A stretch of 64,000 nt of DNA from Micromonospora halotolerans (GCF_032108445.1 NZ_CP134876.1:4216001-4280000); one strand, 5' to 3'. Shown: positions 49,404 through 58,778, counted from the first letter of the stretch. Notes: a model not told the origin generated them from the sequence alone. Translations and numbers: made by a program.

Positions 49404-51512
49404 TCAGGTGCGGACGAGAGCCGGCTCCGCCGGGGCCGGCCGCGGCGACCGGCGGGCCGGCCGGCCCGGCCACCAGGTGCGCACGCCGAGGTCCAGGGTC
49501 AGCGCCGGGATCAGCAGGCTGCGCACCAGCAGGGTGTCGAGCAGGATGCCGACCGCCACGATGACGCCCATCTGCACCGACGGCACCAGCGGCAGCACCA
49601 GCAGCGCGCCGAAGGTGGCGGCCAGCACCACGCCCGCGCTGGTGATCACGCCGCCCGTGACGGTCAGCGCGCGCAGCACGCCCGGCCGGTGCCCGATCCG
49701 GGCGACCTCCTCGCGGGCCCGGGTCATCAGGAAGATCGTGTAGTCCACCCCGAGCGCCACCAGGAACAGGAACGCCTGCAACGGGACCCCGACGAAGAGC
49801 CGGGGATGGCCCAGGGCGTCGAGCAGCAGCCCGGCGGCCCCCATGGCGGCCGCGTACGACAGCACCACGCTGACCATCAGCAGCAGCGGCGCGACCAGCG
49901 ACCGGAGCAGCAGCACCAGGATGACCAGGACGACCGCGAGCACCAGCGGGATGACCACCCGGTTGTCCCGGTTCACCGTGTGCTCCTCGTCGAGCACGGT
50001 GGCGGTCCGCCCGCCGACCAGGGCCCGTGCGTCCGGTACCGCGTGCACGGCGGTCCGCAGCCGGGCCACTGTGTCCCGGGCGGCGTCGCTGTCCGGCGCG
50101 GCCGCGAGCACCGCCGGCACCCGGACCCACCGGCCGTCCGCCGAGCGTTCCGGCGCGCCCACCTCGGCGACGCCCGGCACCGCGCGGGCGGCGGCCACCA
50201 CCGTCTCGGCCGTCCCGGCGGCGGCCAGGATCTCGGCGGGCGCGGCCGAGCCGTCCGGGTAGTGGGCGGCGATCAGCCGCTGCCCGGCGACCGAGCCGAC
50301 CTCGGTGGTGAACGACTCGTCGTCGGGCAGGCCCAGGCTGAGGTTGCCGATGCCCAGGGTCAGCGCGGCCAGCGCGGCGGCGGTGCCGACCCAGACCGCC
50401 CGGGGCCGGCCGGCGACCAGGCCGGCGATCCGGCGCCACACCCCGTGGTCGGCGGTGTGGTCGCGGGTGTCGGCACCGGGGCTGTACCGGGGCACGAACG
50501 GCCAGAACAGCCACCGGCCGCAGAGCACCAGCACCGCCGGCAGCAGGGTGGTCATGGCCAGCAGCGCCGCGGCGATCCCGACCGCGCCGACCGGACCGAG
50601 GCCGCGGGTGGCCGGCAGGTCGGCCGCGAGCAGGCAGAGCAGTCCGACCGCGACGGTCGCCGCCGAGGCGCAGACCGCGCCGGCCGAGCGGTGCAGCGCG
50701 GCCCCCATGGCGACGTGCCGGTCGGCGTGCCGGCGCAGCTCCTCCCGGTACCGGGCGATCAGCAGCAGGGCGTAGTCCACCCCGACGCCGAAGACCAGCA
50801 CGGTGAGGATGGTCTGGCTCTGGAAGTCGACGGCCAGCCCGGCGTGCCGGGCCAGCAGGTAGACCACCGCCCCGGCGAGCTGGTTCGCGACGGCCACCCC
50901 GACCAGCGGGATCAGCCACAGCACCGGGCTGCGGTAGGTGACCAGCAGGAGCAGGGCGACGGTGAGCGCGGTGGCCAGCAGCAGCGCGCCGTCCATCCCG
51001 GCGAAGGCGTCGAAGACGTCGTGCTCGGCGGCCGCGTCGCCGGTCAGGGCGGTCCGCAGGCCGGGTGGCGCGCGGTCGGCGAGCCGGTCCTTCAGCGCGT
51101 CGACCGTCTCGGCGCGCCGCTCGTCGTCGAGGCTGACCGGCAGGGAGAGCAGCAGCGCCCGACCGTCGGCCGCGGCCACCGGCGGGGACACCGCGCCGCC
51201 GTCGGCGTACCGGGCGAAGGCGGCCCGGTCGGCCTCGACCCGGGCCCGGTCGGTCGGGGTGAGCCCGGAGTCGCGGACATAGACGGCGATCGCGAGGGGG
51301 TGCCGCGAGCCGGGGAAGGCCGCTTCGGCGCGTTGCACTGCCCGGCTGCTCTCGGCGCCGGCCGGCAGCGCGCCGAGGGTCGAGTTGTCCTGGACCTCGC
51401 CGAGCTTCAGCGCGAGGGGGCCGGCCGCCACGAGCAGCGCCAGCCAGAGGAGAAGGGCCGCGTACTTGCCGCGGCGGCCGGCGGGCAGGCCGGCCAGGCG
51501 TTGCGGGGACAT
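49404..51512 (-). CDS. MMPL-family transporter
   Basis: A 702-residue RND-type exporter with two repeats of one helix, an outer domain and five helices. Typical parts are FGVGVDYALLLIARYREELR in the first half and ALGVDYTIFLMTRAREEVARIGHRPGVLRAL in the second, with the proton-relay Asp-Tyr pairs in VGVDY and LGVDY. Such proteins export lipids or drugs. The ATG at 51512 has AAAGGGA upstream. The divergent two-component system at 51665-53589 is a natural candidate for its control; 152 bases separate the starts. Confidence 0.93.
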   Translation of the reverse strand: MSPQRLAGLPAGRRGKYAALLLWLALLVAAGPLALKLGEVQDNSTLGALPAGAESSRAVQRAEAAFPGSRHPLAIAVYVRDSGLTPTDRARVEADRAAFARYADGGAVSPPVAAADGRALLLSLPVSLDDERRAETVDALKDRLADRAPPGLRTALTGDAAAEHDVFDAFAGMDGALLLATALTVALLLLVTYRSPVLWLIPLVGVAVANQLAGAVVYLLARHAGLAVDFQSQTILTVLVFGVGVDYALLLIARYREELRRHADRHVAMGAALHRSAGAVCASAATVAVGLLCLLAADLPATRGLGPVGAVGIAAALLAMTTLLPAVLVLCGRWLFWPFVPRYSPGADTRDHTADHGVWRRIAGLVAGRPRAVWVGTAAALAALTLGIGNLSLGLPDDESFTTEVGSVAGQRLIAAHYPDGSAAPAEILAAAGTAETVVAAARAVPGVAEVGAPERSADGRWVRVPAVLAAAPDSDAARDTVARLRTAVHAVPDARALVGGRTATVLDEEHTVNRDNRVVIPLVLAVVLVILVLLLRSLVAPLLLMVSVVLSYAAAMGAAGLLLDALGHPRLFVGVPLQAFLFLVALGVDYTIFLMTRAREEVARIGHRPGVLRALTVTGGVITSAGVVLAATFGALLVLPLVPSVQMGVIVAVGILLDTLLVRSLLIPALTLDLGVRTWWPGRPARRSPRPAPAEPALVRT

Positions 51513-51651
51513 CCGAGTTCCCTTTCGTCGTCACGGTTGCGGGGTCGGCGACCCCGCTTCCGATCCTTCGGCCCGGCCGGGCGCGGGTCAGGGGTGTCAG
51601 CGCGCCGGCCGGGGTGGTGCCAGCACCACCGATCCGGGACGGCCGGTGCCG

Positions 51652-51657
51652 CAGAAT
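51652..51657 (+). promoter_or_regulatory. -10 box of the MMPL-linked histidine kinase
   Basis: CAGAAT ends 7 bases before the GTG at 51665. It overlaps the ATG at 51656, which argues against that codon as the start. Confidence 0.35.
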
Positions 51658-51664
51658 GAGGCCC

Positions 51665-52963
51665 GTGGACGGCGTACGCGGACTGCTCCGCACCTGGATC
51701 CGGCCCGGCGCGGTCACCGCCGCGCAGGGGCTGCTGATCGCCCTGCTGTCGTTGACCACGCACGTCGCGCTCTTCGTGCTGTCGCTGGTGTCGCTGGTGC
51801 TGATCCCGGCGTTCGGCGTGGGGTTCGCGCTGTTTCCGGTGGTCACCGCGCTGGTCCGGCTCTGCGCCGGGCTGCACCGCCGGCTGGCCCGCTGGGGCGG
51901 GGTCGAGCTGGCCACGCCCTACCTGCCGGCGCCGGCAGGCGCGCAGTTCGGCACCTGGCGGCGGTTCCGCTGGGTGGTGAGCGACCCGGCCACCTGGCGG
52001 GACCTGTCCTGGCTGCTGCCCGGCGCGGTCACCGGCGCGGTCTGCCTGGCCGCCTTCGTCCTGCCGCTGTACGGCCTGGAGGGCGTGCTCGGGGTCCCCC
52101 TGGTGCTGCACCTGACCGTCGGCTTCGGCTACGGCCCGTTCTGGCCGATCGACAACCTCCTCGAGGCGTTGCTCTGCTTCCCGCTGGGCGCGCTGTTCCT
52201 GGTCGGTGGGCTGGCCGCGGGGCGCTGGCTGGTCTGGCTGCACCTGGCCTTCGCCCGGTTCTTCCTGCCGCCGACCCGCAGCGCCGAGCTGGCACTGCGG
52301 GTCCGCCAGCTCACCGTCACCCGGGCCGAGACGGTGGACGCGCAGGCGGCCGAGCTGCGGCGGATCGAGCGGGACCTGCACGACGGGGCGCAGGCCCGGA
52401 TCGTCGCGCTGAGCATGAGCATCGGCCTGGCCGAGCAGCTGCTGGCCGACGACCCGGAGGCGGTGCGGCGGCTGCTCGCCGAGGCCCGGGAGACCAGCGG
52501 GCAGGCCCTGGCCGAGCTGCGCGGGCTGGTCCGCGGCATCCACCCGCCGGTGCTCGCCGAGCGCGGCCTGGCGGGCGCGGTACGGGCGCTGGCGCTGGCC
52601 GTGCCGCTGCCGGTGGCGGTGGCCGTCGACCTGCCGGGCCGCCCGGCCGCCCCGGTGGAGTCCGCCGCGTACTTCGCGGTGGCCGAGGGGCTGGCGAACG
52701 TCAGCAAGCACAGCGGGGCGACCCGGGCGTGGGTCGAGCTCGGCCACGCCGACGGGCGGCTGACCATCGTGGTCGGTGACGACGGGCGGGGCGGGGCCGA
52801 CCCGGCGGCGGGTGGCGGCCTGGCCGGGATGGGACGCCGGCTGGCCGCGTTCGATGGGACGATGGTGGTGACCAGTCCGGCCGGTGGGCCCACCGTCATC
52901 AGCATGGAGCTGCCGTGCGAGTTGTCATCGCCGAGGATCTCGCCCTCCTCCGGGACGGGCTGA
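51665..52963 (+). CDS. Sensor histidine kinase (NarL-type partner) with N-terminal sensor domain
   Basis: A 432-residue membrane kinase. The first 200 residues hold two paired-helix segments and the loop WVVSDPATWRDLSWLLPG, matching the PF13796-type putative sensor domain. The HisKA_3 site is RRIERDLHDGAQARIVALSMS, with His in DLHDGAQ. The ATPase domain shows GLANVSKHSGATRAWVEL (N box) and GDDGRGGAD. The last 16 codons overlap the regulator gene by 49 bases in another frame. The GTG at 51665 is preferred to the ATG three codons upstream. Confidence 0.9.
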   Translation: MDGVRGLLRTWIRPGAVTAAQGLLIALLSLTTHVALFVLSLVSLVLIPAFGVGFALFPVVTALVRLCAGLHRRLARWGGVELATPYLPAPAGAQFGTWRRFRWVVSDPATWRDLSWLLPGAVTGAVCLAAFVLPLYGLEGVLGVPLVLHLTVGFGYGPFWPIDNLLEALLCFPLGALFLVGGLAAGRWLVWLHLAFARFFLPPTRSAELALRVRQLTVTRAETVDAQAAELRRIERDLHDGAQARIVALSMSIGLAEQLLADDPEAVRRLLAEARETSGQALAELRGLVRGIHPPVLAERGLAGAVRALALAVPLPVAVAVDLPGRPAAPVESAAYFAVAEGLANVSKHSGATRAWVELGHADGRLTIVVGDDGRGGADPAAGGGLAGMGRRLAAFDGTMVVTSPAGGPTVISMELPCELSSPRISPSSGTG

Positions 52964-53589
52964 CCCGCATCCTGGAGGCGTTCGGCTGCCAGGTCGTCGG
53001 GGCCGTCGACAACGGACCCTCGGTGCTGCCCGCGCTGATCGCGCACCGCCCGGACGTCGCGGTGCTCGACGTCCGGCTCCCGCCCACCTTCACCGACGAG
53101 GGCCTGCAGGCCGCCATCCGGGCCCGCGCCGAGATCCCCGGGCTGCCGATCCTCGTGCTGTCCCAGCACGTCGAGCAGCTCTACGCCCGGGAGCTGCTCT
53201 CCGACCGGCTCGGTGGGGTGGGCTACCTGCTCAAGGACCGGGTGTCCCACGTGGACCAGTTCGTCGACGCGGTGCGCCGGGTGGCCGCCGGCGGCACCGT
53301 GATGGACCCGGAGGTGGTCGCCCAGCTGCTGGCCAGCCGGTCCGGGGCGGGGCCGCTGGACGAGCTGACCCCCCGGGAGCGGGAGGTGCTCGGCCTGATG
53401 GCCGAGGGCCGGTCCAACGCCGCGGTCGCGGCCCGGCTCTTCGTCACCGAGAAGGCGGTCAACAAGCACATCAACAACATCTTCAGCAAGCTGCGGATGC
53501 CGCCGTCGACCGACGACAACCGGCGGGTCCTGGCCGTGCTGGCCTACCTGCACGGAGAGGACGGCCGCCGGCCGCGGACCCCGGCCTGA
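52915..53589 (+). CDS. NarL/FixJ-family response regulator, paired with the kinase upstream
   Basis: A 224-residue regulator. The receiver has Glu-Asp in VVIAEDLALL, phosphoacceptor Asp at VAVLDVRLPPT, Ser/Thr at LVLSQH and Lys in YLLKDRV. The LuxR-type helix-turn-helix is ELTPREREVLGLMAEGRSNAAVAARLFVTEKAVNKHINNIFSKL. Start is GTG 52915, because receiver homology begins there. It ends six bases from the convergent GGDEF-EAL gene. Likely target: the divergent MMPL exporter. Confidence 0.93.
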   Translation: MRVVIAEDLALLRDGLTRILEAFGCQVVGAVDNGPSVLPALIAHRPDVAVLDVRLPPTFTDEGLQAAIRARAEIPGLPILVLSQHVEQLYARELLSDRLGGVGYLLKDRVSHVDQFVDAVRRVAAGGTVMDPEVVAQLLASRSGAGPLDELTPREREVLGLMAEGRSNAAVAARLFVTEKAVNKHINNIFSKLRMPPSTDDNRRVLAVLAYLHGEDGRRPRTPA

Positions 53590-53595
53590 CCCGGC

Positions 53596-55380
53596 TCAGG
53601 AGGCGGTGTCGGTCAGGGCGGGGGAGCGGTCCAGGTACGGCCGGGCCGGCCCGGGGCGGCCGAAGTGCCAGCCCTGCCCGGCGTCGCAGCCGATCGCGCG
53701 CAGCCGGTCCGCCTGGTCGGCCGTCTCCACCCCCTCGGCCGTGACGGTCAGGCCGAGGGCGTGCGCCAGGGACACCAGGGAGGCGAGGATCCGCTCGTCG
53801 GTGCGGCTGCCCGGGTCACCGGCCGGTGCGCGCAGCCCGGCCACGAACTCGCCGGCCACCTTCAGCTCGCTCACCGGCAGGTCCCGCAGGTACGCCAGGT
53901 TGCAGTAGCCGGTGCCGAAGTCGTCGATGGCCACCCGCACGCCGAGGTCGGCCAGCACCCGCAGGGCGCGGACCGGCTCGGCCACGGTGCTCATCATGGT
54001 GCTCTCGGTGATCTCCAGCTGGAGCCGCTCGGCGGGCAGGCCGGTGCGTCCCAGCACCCCCTGCACCTCCTGCACGAGGCCGGGCCGGTGCAGCTGTCGG
54101 ACGGCGAGGTTGACGCTGACGAACGGCGCGCCGCCCGGCCCGGCCGCCCAGCCGCGCGCCTCGCGGCACGCCTCGGCCAGCACCCAGCTGCCGAGTCGGA
54201 CGATCAGACCGGTCTCCTCGGCCAGCGGGATGAAGCTGTCCGGCCGCAGCACGCCCAGCTCCGGATGGCGCCAGCGGACCAGCGCCTCCATGCCCACCAC
54301 CCGGCCGTCGCGCAGCCCGGTCAGCGGCTGGTAGTCGAGGTAGAACTCGCCCCGGTCCAGCGCGGCGGGGATCGCCGCGGAGAGGGCGTACCGGGCCAGG
54401 TCCTGGCGGTTGCGGTCGGCGTCGAACAGCGACCAGCGGGCCCCGCCGGCCGCCTTGGCCCAGTGCAGGGTGCTGTCGGCGGCGCGCATCAGCTCCAGCG
54501 GCGAGGTGCCGGCCACCTGCCGCTCCACGATGCCGATGCTGGCCGACACGGTCAGCTCGTGCCCGTCGACCGGCGCCGGCTCGCTCACCGCGGCCAGCGC
54601 CGCCTCGGCCACCTTCACCACGTCCTCGGTGCCGCCGGTGCGCTCGACCAGGATGACGAACTCGTCGCCGCCCAGCCGGGCCACCAGGTGCTCGCCGAGC
54701 GCCCGGCGCAGTCGCCGGGCCACCGCCACCAGCAGCGAGTCGCCGACCTGGTGGCCGAGGGAGTCGTTGACCACTTTGAACCGGTCCAGGTCGAGGAAGC
54801 AGACCCCGATCCGGTCGGCGCCCCGCCCGGGCGCGGTGATGGCGGCGGTGAGCCGCTCGGTGAACAGCGTGCGGTTGGGCAGGCCGGTCAGCGGGTCGTG
54901 GGTGGCCTGGTGCCGGAATCGGGCCTCGCTGTCCCGCAGCGCGCGTTCGGCCGTCGCCCGGGCCGTCATGGCGGCCCGCCGGATGGCCTCCTGCTCGTCC
55001 AGCGTGCGGTCGCGCAGGGCGCGCGCGTACCCGGTGGCGACGGTGGCCAGCAGCCGGGCCATCCGGTCGTCGACGTCGTCGACGGCCAGGTCGAGATCCC
55101 GCACGAGGCGGAGCTGGATCACCTCGATGGTGCGGCCGAGCCCCTCCGCGGAGGCGATGTGCGACTGCACCAGCTCGGCGCCGACCTGCTGGCCGATCCG
55201 CAGGTCGAACGGGTCGGCGCGCAGCGCCAGCGCCAGCCGCTCGGTGAGCCGCTGGAGCAGCGCCTCCAGCTGGGCCTGCGTCATCGGCAGGTAGCTGGTC
55301 CCGGAGACCGCCTTGGCCCAGGCCCGGGCGAAGGCGCCGGGGCGCGAGCGGGTGGTGGCGGTGGCCCCGTCGTCACCCAC
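53596..55380 (-). CDS. Bifunctional diguanylate cyclase/phosphodiesterase (GGDEF-EAL)
   Basis: A 594-residue c-di-GMP enzyme. The N-terminal 160 residues are helical with no known sensor or membrane segment. The GGDEF site is intact (ARLGGDEFVIL) after HDPLTGLPNRTLF. In the EAL domain the signature MEALVRWRH and catalytic residues are present: Asn in VNLAVRQL, Glu in LEITES, Asp-Asp in IDDFGTGY, Lys in SELKVAGEF, Glu in AEGVET and Gln in AGQGWHF. The residue after the catalytic Lys differs from the usual LKID. Both activities are possible. The GTG at 55380 overlaps the methyltransferase gene by eight bases. Confidence 0.92.
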   Translation of the reverse strand: MGDDGATATTRSRPGAFARAWAKAVSGTSYLPMTQAQLEALLQRLTERLALALRADPFDLRIGQQVGAELVQSHIASAEGLGRTIEVIQLRLVRDLDLAVDDVDDRMARLLATVATGYARALRDRTLDEQEAIRRAAMTARATAERALRDSEARFRHQATHDPLTGLPNRTLFTERLTAAITAPGRGADRIGVCFLDLDRFKVVNDSLGHQVGDSLLVAVARRLRRALGEHLVARLGGDEFVILVERTGGTEDVVKVAEAALAAVSEPAPVDGHELTVSASIGIVERQVAGTSPLELMRAADSTLHWAKAAGGARWSLFDADRNRQDLARYALSAAIPAALDRGEFYLDYQPLTGLRDGRVVGMEALVRWRHPELGVLRPDSFIPLAEETGLIVRLGSWVLAEACREARGWAAGPGGAPFVSVNLAVRQLHRPGLVQEVQGVLGRTGLPAERLQLEITESTMMSTVAEPVRALRVLADLGVRVAIDDFGTGYCNLAYLRDLPVSELKVAGEFVAGLRAPAGDPGSRTDERILASLVSLAHALGLTVTAEGVETADQADRLRAIGCDAGQGWHFGRPGPARPYLDRSPALTDTAS

Positions 55381-56185
55381 CGAGCCGCCCGACGCCGCCC
55401 ATGAAGACCGCCTGCGCGGCGTTCTCCGCGTGCTCCGGGGCGTCCGGCCGCCACTGCGGCACCCAGACCACGCCCGGGTCGACCAGGTCGAAGCCGGCGA
55501 ACAGCGCGGTCAGCTCGGCGCGGCTGCGGATGAAGAGCTGGTTGTCGGTGCGCCGGTAGACCCGCTCGGCCTCGGCCCGCTCGCCGGTGCCCGCCCGGCC
55601 GTCGTCGCTGGCCTGCGACATGACCAGGTAGCTGCCCGGGGCCAGCGCCGCGCGCAGCGTCCGCAGGAACTCCTCCGGGCGGTCCTCGTCGGGGATGAAG
55701 TGCAGCACCGCCACGATCATCACGGCGACCGGCTGGGAGAAGTCCAGCAGCCGGAGGACGTCGGGATGGCGGAGGATCGCCTCCGGCCGGCGCAGGTCCT
55801 CCTGCACCACGGCGGCCCGCTCGTTGCCGGCCAGGATCTCCCGGCTGTGCGCCACCGCGACCGGGTCGACGTCGACGTAGACCACCCGCGACTCCGGGTC
55901 GATCCGCTGGGCGATCTCGTGCACGTTGCCCACGGTCGGGATGCCGGAGCCGATGTCGAGGAACTGGCGTACGCCGGCGTCGGCCAGGAACTGCACCGCC
56001 CGGCGGAGGAAGGCCCGGTTGGCCTGGGCCATCAGCGGCGCCTCCGGCACCGCCTCGACCATGGCCCGGGCGGCGGCCCGGTCGGCCGCGAAGTTGTGCG
56101 AGCCGCCGAGGTAGTAGTCGTACATGCGGGCCACGCTGGGGCGCTCGATGTCGATGGTCTCGGGTGCCCAGTCCGGCCGCTGCAT
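55373..56185 (-). CDS. SAM-dependent methyltransferase (DUF574/Methyltransf_19 type)
   Basis: A 270-residue methyltransferase of the actinobacterial PF04672 family. Marks are PSVARMYDYYLGGSHNFAADR near the start, the SAM motif FLDIGSGIPTVGNVHEIAQ, VVYVDVDPVAVAHS, VMIVAVLHFIPDE and the C-terminal WVPQWRP. The substrate is unknown; the family is very expanded in this phylum. The ATG at 56185 has AAAGGGGC upstream. The gene is translationally coupled to the GGDEF-EAL gene, an unusual pairing. Confidence 0.9.
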   Translation of the reverse strand: MQRPDWAPETIDIERPSVARMYDYYLGGSHNFAADRAAARAMVEAVPEAPLMAQANRAFLRRAVQFLADAGVRQFLDIGSGIPTVGNVHEIAQRIDPESRVVYVDVDPVAVAHSREILAGNERAAVVQEDLRRPEAILRHPDVLRLLDFSQPVAVMIVAVLHFIPDEDRPEEFLRTLRAALAPGSYLVMSQASDDGRAGTGERAEAERVYRRTDNQLFIRSRAELTALFAGFDLVDPGVVWVPQWRPDAPEHAENAAQAVFMGGVGRLGG

Positions 56186-56332
56186 GCGCTTGCCCCTTTG
56201 TGTCGGCGACGCGCGGGGGTCACCGCCGCGCGGATCACCCGGGTATTCTGCCCGCCCGCCGTCGCGGTGCAAAGACCGCCGTCGCTCCGCGTCCGGCCCC
56301 TCACCGTACGGGGTCGCGCGCTGCCCGGAATG

Positions 56333-56375
56333 CCGGAGAGGCCCGCGTCCGGCGTGCGGACGGGGGCCTCTCCGG
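56333..56375 (-). terminator. Terminator after the fadD two-component operon
   Basis: CCGGAGAGGCCC pairs with GGGCCTCTCCGG, enclosing a second GTCCG/CGGAC stem. It lies about 22 bases beyond the regulator's stop. Confidence 0.75.
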
Positions 56376-56396
56376 CGTCGAACTGGCGGGACGCCG

Positions 56397-57065
56397 TCAG
56401 AACTTCGGCGCGTCCGGGGCCTCCAGCAGCCCCAGCCGCAGCGCGGTCATCAGCGCCTGCGCGCGGTTGGCGGCGCCGAGCTTCTCGTAGAGCTTCGAGA
56501 TGTGCGTCTTGGCGGTCGACTCGCTGACGAACAGCTGCTTGGCGATGCCGGCGACGCTCATGCCGTCGGCCAGCAGCCGCAGCACCTGGCCCTCGCGGGG
56601 GGAGAGCTGCGGACCGGACGGGGCCAGCCGCCGCTTCATCGCCTCGGCCAGGTCGGCCGCGGTGAACGCGCTGGGGGAGGAGGCGGCGTGCCGGGCGGCG
56701 GCCACCACCTCGTCGGCCGGGGCGGTCTTCGGCACGAACGCGCTGGCCCCCGCCTCCAGGGCCCCGAAGAGCTGGTCGTCGCCGGCGTACATGGTGAGCA
56801 CCACGATGCCCATCGACGCGCTGGACTTGCGCAGGGCGCGCGTGGCCTCCAGGCCGCTGCCGTCGGGCAGCCGCAGGTCCATGATCACCACGTCCGGCTG
56901 GAGCGCGCCGGCCTGGCGCACACCCTCCGCGGCCGTGGCGGCCTCGCCCACGACCTCGAACTGCCGGTCCCGCTCGAAGGCGTGCCGCAGACCCTTGCGG
57001 ATCAGATCGTGATCGTCGACAAGGAGCACCTTGGTCCGGGTGGCCGGTGTCGGGCTAGTGGTCAT
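56397..57065 (-). CDS. NarL/FixJ-family response regulator
   Basis: A 222-residue regulator. The receiver has Asp-Asp in LLVDDHDLIRKGL, phosphoacceptor Asp in VVIMDLRLPDGSG, Thr in VVLTMYAGD and Lys in FVPKTAPADE. The helix-turn-helix is QLSPREGQVLRLLADGMSVAGIAKQLFVSESTAKTHISKLYEKL. The start at 57065 (ATG) is preceded by CGAGG. It follows the kinase after seven bases, so the pair is one unit, third gene after fadD. Confidence 0.94.
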   Translation of the reverse strand: MTTSPTPATRTKVLLVDDHDLIRKGLRHAFERDRQFEVVGEAATAAEGVRQAGALQPDVVIMDLRLPDGSGLEATRALRKSSASMGIVVLTMYAGDDQLFGALEAGASAFVPKTAPADEVVAAARHAASSPSAFTAADLAEAMKRRLAPSGPQLSPREGQVLRLLADGMSVAGIAKQLFVSESTAKTHISKLYEKLGAANRAQALMTALRLGLLEAPDAPKF

Positions 57066-57072
57066 CCTCGGG

Positions 57073-58764
57073 TTACTCCCCTTCTGCTGCTGTGCTGCCG
57101 CGCACACTATCGCGCCGGGGCGAGGAGCCGAGTACCACCGCCACGGTCGTGCCGCTGGGTTGCCGCGGCCTGATCTCCAACCGGCCCCGGATACGTTCCG
57201 CCCTCTCGGCCATGATCGCAAGACCGTAGTGCCCCTCGGGGCGCTGGTCACCGATGCCGTGACCGTCATCCGACACTTCGATCTGCGCGTACGGGGGGTC
57301 CACCTCACACGTGACCCACAGGTTCGCCGCCCCGGCGTGCTTGCGCGCGTTGGTCACCGCCTCCTGCGCGATGCGCAGCAACTCGGCCTCGGTGGCGGCG
57401 GGCAGCCGGGCGGTGGACTCGTCCAGGGACAGGTGCACCCGCAGGCCGCCGGAGGCGCCGACGGTGCGGGCGTACTCGGCGATGGCGGCGGCCAGGCCAC
57501 CGTGCCGGTCCACCTCGCTGCGCAGCTCGAACAGGCTGAGCCGCAGCTCGGTGATCACCCGGGTGACCTCTTGGCGCAGCGTGCGCAGCGAGTCGGCGGT
57601 CTCCTCGGCGTCGTCGTGCACGGTGGCGAGGGCGTTGTCGATGCCGTACCCGACCATCACCAGCTCCTGGGCGACCCCGTCGTGGATCTCCCGGGCCAGC
57701 CGCTGCCGCTCCTCGTTGGTGGCCAGCGACCGCACCTCGTCGAAGAGCAGCGCGGCCTCCAGGCGCAGCGCCGCCGGGCCGGTCAGCGCGGTCACCCGGG
57801 ACACCACCGGCGGCGGGTACGCGTGCGCGGCGTCCGCCTCGATGACCACCAGGCCGACCGTGCGCACGCCGGCGACCAGCGGCACGATCAGCGCCGAGAC
57901 CTCCCCGGACTGCCGGGAGCGGGCCTGCGAGCGGGCCGAGGTGGTCGGCTGCTGGCTGGCCCAGGCGTCGGCGATGGCCGAGTCCGCGTCGAGCGTGGTC
58001 TCCCAGTCGACCCGGTCCGCGCCGATCTGGGCGAGGACCACCAGCCGGCCGCCTCCGCTGGCCGACAGCACCGCGCCCCGGTCGGTCTTCGCCACCACCC
58101 GCAGCTCCTCCAGCAGGTGCTCGGAGATGCCGCCCGGGTCCAGGGTGGCGCCGGGAAGCTGGCGGGCGACCGTGCGCAGCTGGGTGAGCAGCCGGGTGGC
58201 CTCCGCGTACGGCTGGGGCTTGCCCTCGCCGCGGACCCGCATCACCCGCTGGAGCATGCCGGCCGTGTAGAGGCCGAGGCCGGCCAGGATCAGCCACTGC
58301 GCGCAGACCGTCAGGTAGCCGAGCTGGCCGAGCTGCGGCTCGCCGCCGACCTCGGTGAAGGCCGCGCTGACCAGCAGGGTGGCCGCCGAGACCACGAGCA
58401 GCGCCGCGCCCTCGCGGAAGCGGCGGCGCAGCGCGGTCACGGTGACCGGCACGGCGAGGTACGGCAGCACCGCCGAGGCGCCCAGCCCGCCGGTGACCCC
58501 GGTGAGGTGGGTGTCGGCGGCGACCTGGCTGGCGGCCAGCCCGAGGACCACCACTTCGGCGAAGCGGCTGATCGGTGCGAGCAGGCGGTGCTGCGGCGCC
58601 AGCACGGCGGGCAGCCCGGCGACGCCGAGCAGGGCGATCCACCACAGCTGGGCGGCGTCGCGGGTGGCGAACAGGGTCAGGGCGGCGACCAGCGCGAGGA
58701 GGACCGCGCGCGCCGCGGCCGCGAGGGGCTGCGTCTGCGGGGGGCTGGGTGTGGAGGCGGGCAC
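57073..58764 (-). CDS. Sensor histidine kinase with GAF-like domain
   Basis: A 563-residue kinase. The first 190 residues form about five or six membrane helices (AVLLALVAALTLFATR, VLPYLAVPVTVTAL and others). Residues 210-360 look like a GAF domain (AVLSASGGGRLVVLAQIG). HisKA_3 follows with His in LAREIHDGVAQELVMVGYGID, and the ATPase domain has EAVTNARKHAGAANLWV and VSDDGHGIGDQRPEGHYGL. The GTG at 58764 lies 7 bases after TACCAT, so it may have its own promoter inside the fadD 3' region despite the 14-base gap. Signal unknown. Confidence 0.92.
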   Translation of the reverse strand: MPASTPSPPQTQPLAAAARAVLLALVAALTLFATRDAAQLWWIALLGVAGLPAVLAPQHRLLAPISRFAEVVVLGLAASQVAADTHLTGVTGGLGASAVLPYLAVPVTVTALRRRFREGAALLVVSAATLLVSAAFTEVGGEPQLGQLGYLTVCAQWLILAGLGLYTAGMLQRVMRVRGEGKPQPYAEATRLLTQLRTVARQLPGATLDPGGISEHLLEELRVVAKTDRGAVLSASGGGRLVVLAQIGADRVDWETTLDADSAIADAWASQQPTTSARSQARSRQSGEVSALIVPLVAGVRTVGLVVIEADAAHAYPPPVVSRVTALTGPAALRLEAALLFDEVRSLATNEERQRLAREIHDGVAQELVMVGYGIDNALATVHDDAEETADSLRTLRQEVTRVITELRLSLFELRSEVDRHGGLAAAIAEYARTVGASGGLRVHLSLDESTARLPAATEAELLRIAQEAVTNARKHAGAANLWVTCEVDPPYAQIEVSDDGHGIGDQRPEGHYGLAIMAERAERIRGRLEIRPRQPSGTTVAVVLGSSPRRDSVRGSTAAEGE

Positions 58765-58771
58765 GTGACGG

Positions 58772-58777
58772 ATGGTA
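58772..58777 (-). promoter_or_regulatory. -10 box of the GAF kinase gene
   Basis: TACCAT on the minus strand ends 7 bases before the GTG at 58764. It lies in the 14-base gap after the fadD stop and could add a separate leaderless transcript. Confidence 0.35.
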
Positions 58778-58778
58778 G

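Noticed and set aside
49689..51659. 656-codon plus-strand frame opposite the MMPL gene
   Set aside because: Composition is Gly/Arg/Gln/His-rich, typical of the antisense of a membrane protein gene at 74 percent GC; the MMPL motifs are on the minus strand.
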